From Allopusillimonas sp048270225 (lineage in GTDB: Bacteria > Pseudomonadota > Gammaproteobacteria > Burkholderiales > Burkholderiaceae_B): a stretch of 64,000 bases of DNA. The notes under the pieces are model-generated. The model was not told where the DNA came from and searched no databases. It saw only the letters and a program-made list of their open reading frames with translations. The stretch is taken from the NCBI GenBank assembly GCA_048270225.1, contig JBLWTG010000011.1:62001-126000 (forward strand). The letters run 5' to 3'. The position numbers and the translations under genes are program-made. Shown in pieces: positions 61,659 to 64,000 of the stretch (position 1 is its first letter; the number at the start of each line of letters is the position of its first letter).

Positions 61659-61704
61659 ATCGGTCACTTCGGTAAACCTCGATTCTACCCTGTCGCGGGC
61701 CAAG

Positions 61705-61713
61705 TTATCCACA
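61705..61713 (+). promoter_or_regulatory. DnaA box in the dnaA-rpmH intergenic region
   Basis: TTATCCACA is a perfect consensus DnaA box, about 50 bp upstream of dnaA. On the minus strand a TAGAAT (61687-61682) may be the dnaA -10, placing the box at about its -35 and so suiting autorepression. Only one perfect box was seen in this 205-bp gap, so a full oriC is not evident here. Confidence 0.75.
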
Positions 61714-61753
61714 AGCCTGAACATGAAATTGCATCACTGCTTACGCTAACCAT

Positions 61754-61782
61754 TTGACTAAACTATCAAAATTTGCTGAAAT
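61754..61782 (+). promoter_or_regulatory. Possible rpmH promoter
   Basis: TTGACT (61754-61759), a 17-bp spacer and TGAAAT (61777-61782) form a sigma-70-like pair about 80 bp upstream of rpmH within A/T-rich sequence. A second TTGACA at 61790-61795 has no acceptable -10 at 16-18 bp. The assignment is tentative. Confidence 0.35.
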
Positions 61783-61863
61783 GGTGGGCTTGACATCAAA
61801 TTTTCAACCGCCGGGGCCAGGCCAGTCTTTCGCCTCGGGCCGTTCTTTCAATCTGGATCAACC

Positions 61864-61998
61864 ATGAAACGCACATTTCAACCCTCAGTTACCCGCCGCA
61901 AGCGCACCCACGGTTTTCGCGTACGCATGAAAACCCGTGGCGGTCGCGCCGTGATCAATGCGCGTCGTGCCAAGGGCCGCAAGCAACTGGCCGTCTGA
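61864..61998 (+). CDS. rpmH: 50S ribosomal protein L34
   Basis: This 44-residue, strongly basic protein begins MKRTFQPSVTRRKRTHGFR and ends KGRKQLAV, the near-invariant L34 sequence. It binds 23S rRNA in the large ribosomal subunit. It is divergent from dnaA and starts the rpmH-rnpA-yidD-yidC gene string. Confidence 0.98.
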   Translation: MKRTFQPSVTRRKRTHGFRVRMKTRGGRAVINARRAKGRKQLAV

Positions 61999-62053
61999 GC
62001 CAGTCGCTGCCCAGGCGGCCGGCAGGCAATGCGCCGCTGGCTCCTCCGCTACG

Positions 62054-62419
62054 ATGCGCGCCACATTTCCCGCTGCGGCACGCCTGCATCGCCCCTCCGA
62101 GTACGCCTCGGCCCTCAAGGGCCGGCGGCTTGCCAGAGGGGCTTTGTTCGTTGTTACAACGCCGCGTGGCGCTGACGCCACAGCCGTGCAGGGTTCGCGA
62201 CTGGGCCTTATCATCGCCAAGCGCTTCGCCGCGCATTCCGTCACCCGCAATGCCATCAAACGCGTACTGCGGGAGGCATTCAGGCAAAAAAGACACCTCT
62301 TGCCCGAACGCGACCTGGTCTTCAGGCTACACTCGCGCATTGGCCCCGTCACGCTGACCCAGCTCAAAAAGCAGGTTCGCCAGGAAGCCGACGCATTGCT
62401 GGACAAGGCAGCGCAATGA
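62054..62419 (+). CDS. rnpA: Ribonuclease P protein component
   Basis: This 121-residue RnpA assists the RNase P RNA in trimming 5' ends of precursor tRNAs. The RNA-binding block is RLGLIIAKRFAAHSVTRNAIKRVLRE, split here as LIIAKRFAAHSVTRNAIKRV plus LREAF. ATG at 62054 opens MRATFPAAARLHRPSEYASA, the usual N-terminus; a longer in-frame extension would overlap rpmH. Its stop overlaps yidD (ATGA). Confidence 0.95.
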   Translation: MRATFPAAARLHRPSEYASALKGRRLARGALFVVTTPRGADATAVQGSRLGLIIAKRFAAHSVTRNAIKRVLREAFRQKRHLLPERDLVFRLHSRIGPVTLTQLKKQVRQEADALLDKAAQ

Positions 62420-62697
62420 TACGCGCGCTGCTCATCGCCCCCATCCGGTTCTACCGGTATTTTCTCAGCCCCTGGGTTGGCCATGGATGCAGGTTCACGC
62501 CAAGCTGTTCGGCCTACGCCATCGAGGCCATAGAAACGCATGGGGCTGCCAAAGGTCTGTATCTGGGCGCATGCCGCATAGGCCGCTGCCATCCCTGGTG
62601 CCAGGGCGGGCACGATCCTGTCCCGCCGGCTCCCGGGCAGGCACGCCAGGCTGCGAAAGCCCGACCGACAACGCCGCATCCGCCGGAGCAGCCCTGA
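62416..62697 (+). CDS. yidD: Membrane protein insertion efficiency factor YidD
   Basis: This 93-residue YidD has YRYFLSPWVGHGCRFTPSCS, AYAIEAIETHGAAKGLYLGA and RIGRCHPWCQGGHDPVP, with the three conserved cysteines. It has an N-terminal amphipathic helix and a proline-rich tail. It assists YidC-dependent membrane insertion. It overlaps rnpA by 4 bp. Confidence 0.95.
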   Translation: MIRALLIAPIRFYRYFLSPWVGHGCRFTPSCSAYAIEAIETHGAAKGLYLGACRIGRCHPWCQGGHDPVPPAPGQARQAAKARPTTPHPPEQP

Positions 62698-62817
62698 TCC
62701 CCGGTCTATGGGATCAACCTGCCCCGGTTTATTCGCTCCGCTTATGCTCAATCTGGATTCAGCTGGGCTACGTTAAACTGTTGAGCTTTTGCTCGGCTTC
62801 AACTTGAAACAGGCGCT

Positions 62818-64000
62818 ATGGACATCCGACGCACCATCCTCTGGATGATTTTTTCTCTCTCGCTCTTGCTGCTATGGAACAACTGGCAAGTGCACAACGG
62901 CAAAGCCTCGCTGTTCGGCGGATCGCCCGCAGCCACCCAAAAGGCTGACGCCGGCAAATCGTCCGCGCCCCAGCCCAACGGCGTGAACAGCAGCGACGCC
63001 AGCATTCCTGCCGCCGCGCAAACTGCCGCCGCCCCCGCGACCGCAGCCGCAGCCGGCAATGCCAACGTTCCCGGCGACGCCCAACCGGCCGCCGCCCCGT
63101 CCGAGAAAATCGACGTCCGCACCGATGTCTACGACCTGACCTTCGATACGCAGGGCGCGCAACTGGTCAAGGCTGAACTGCTGCGCTATATGGCAACCGG
63201 CTCAAGCGACCAGCCCATGGTGCTGCTTGATGACTCCGCCGCCTACACTTATCTGGCGCAGACCGGCGTCGTAGGCGCGCCGGCTGGCCAGAGCTTCCCG
63301 ACGCACCTCACCCCCTTCAAGCTCGTCTCGACACAGCGCACGCTCACCGGCGACAAACTTGACGTCGTGTTCGAAGCGCAATCGGGCGACGTCAAGGTCG
63401 TCAAGACCTACACGCTGCACAAGGGCCGCTATGACATCGACGTACGCCACGATGTGTACAACGAAGGCAGTACGCCTGTGTCACCTTCGCTTTACCTGCA
63501 GCTGACGCGGGACAATAGCGAGCCGGGTGACTCCTCGCCCTTCTATCGCACCTTCACCGGCGCTGCGATGTACTCGAGCGAAGAGAAGTACCAGAAAATC
63601 GCCTTCAAGGACATCGACAAAGGCAAGGCCAGCTATGTCAAGCAGGCAAACAATGGCTGGATCGGCATGGTTCAGCACTATTTTGCAACGGCCTGGGTGC
63701 CGCCTGAAGGCACCGTGCGGCACAACGAAGCGTTGCATCTGTCCAACAACCTGTATGCCGTTCGCAGCATAGAATCCGTCGGCACCATCGCTCCGGGCCA
63801 GAAAGTCTCGGTCAACTCGCAGCTATGGGTCGGTCCCCAGGACCAAAAAGCCATGAGCGCCATTGCGCCGGGGCTTGAGCTCGTGGTTGATTACGGCTGG
63901 CTCACCATCATCGCCAAGCCGCTGTTCAAGATCATGACGTGGATACACAGTGTGCTGGGCAACTGGGGCTGGACGATTGTCGTGCTGACCCTGCTCATCA
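62818..64000 (+). CDS. yidC: Membrane protein insertase YidC, cut by right window edge
   Basis: The first about 394 residues are present. The first transmembrane helix (TILWMIFSLSLLLLWNNWQ) is followed by an alanine-rich linker (about residues 30-100) and the large periplasmic P1 domain (IDVRTDVYDLTFDTQGAQLV, LYLQLTRDNSEPGDSSPFYR). The second helix region is reached (VVDYGWLTIIAKPLFKIMTW). The insertase core lies beyond 64000. It starts 120 bp after yidD. Confidence 0.97.
   Translation, partial: MDIRRTILWMIFSLSLLLLWNNWQVHNGKASLFGGSPAATQKADAGKSSAPQPNGVNSSDASIPAAAQTAAAPATAAAAGNANVPGDAQPAAAPSEKIDVRTDVYDLTFDTQGAQLVKAELLRYMATGSSDQPMVLLDDSAAYTYLAQTGVVGAPAGQSFPTHLTPFKLVSTQRTLTGDKLDVVFEAQSGDVKVVKTYTLHKGRYDIDVRHDVYNEGSTPVSPSLYLQLTRDNSEPGDSSPFYRTFTGAAMYSSEEKYQKIAFKDIDKGKASYVKQANNGWIGMVQHYFATAWVPPEGTVRHNEALHLSNNLYAVRSIESVGTIAPGQKVSVNSQLWVGPQDQKAMSAIAPGLELVVDYGWLTIIAKPLFKIMTWIHSVLGNWGWTIVVLTLLI

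Noticed and set aside
1..64000. CRISPR arrays, rRNA, tRNA or tmRNA genes, riboswitches, prophage
   Set aside because: I looked in all intergenic regions for regularly spaced repeats, cloverleaf-type sequences and phage structural genes and saw none.

Overview
The window reads as a high-GC betaproteobacterial chromosome, most likely family Alcaligenaceae (Bordetella/Achromobacter/Pusillimonas-like). This rests on the several Bug/TctC-type periplasmic binding proteins, the dense same-strand operons with ATGA overlaps, and the replication-origin block dnaA-dnaN-gyrB facing rpmH-rnpA-yidD-yidC. The genus is inference; I ran no searches.

Layout. 1-5.6 kb: 3' part of argD, an EamA-type exporter, a YcbX-like MOSC protein, a cystine-type ABC permease and binding protein with no ATPase, and dinB. 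5.6-15.3 kb: a complete assimilatory nitrate operon (nitrate ABC transporter, nirB, nirD, nasA, siroheme methyltransferase) behind a textbook sigma-54 promoter and an NtrC-like site. 15.4-25.1 kb (minus strand): a catabolic operon of a HisD-family dehydrogenase, SDR, RraA-type aldolase, Bug binding protein, IlvD/Edd dehydratase, D-2-hydroxyacid dehydrogenase, FMN hydroxyacid dehydrogenase and LacI regulator, headed by two identical 16-bp LacI-type operators and ending in a decapitated Bug gene. 25.2-26.4 kb: tag and a nitroreductase.

26.6-37.2 kb: a two-armed cluster around a LysR gene, with an AhpD-like protein, a CMD-domain protein and a flavin monooxygenase on one side, and a BAAT-type hydrolase plus a full oligopeptide-type ABC importer on the other. 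37.5-38.4 kb: two small heat-shock proteins, the first behind a ROSE-like RNA thermometer candidate. 38.4-44.5 kb: IclR, SDR, TctA/TctB/TctC, an SDR gene interrupted by one amber codon, and a cupin dioxygenase-like gene. 44.7-49.4 kb: selD-selU, a cysteine-dioxygenase-like protein, and an enoyl-CoA hydratase with a CoA-transferase.

49.4-56.5 kb is a visibly A/T-richer accessory island next to gyrB. It holds a YoeB/YefM toxin-antitoxin pair, an IS3-family remnant carrying a 52-bp palindromic insertion with a 6-bp target duplication, and a tightly packed four-gene module. That module comprises a nuclease-like effector, an ABC-3C middle component, a DUF3732-type SMC-like ABC ATPase with a zinc hook, and a zinc-ribbon/RES-domain protein (putative NAD-consuming toxin). 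It is the best candidate for an undescribed defence system. 56.6-64 kb: gyrB, dnaN, dnaA, a DnaA box, rpmH, rnpA, yidD and the 5' part of yidC.
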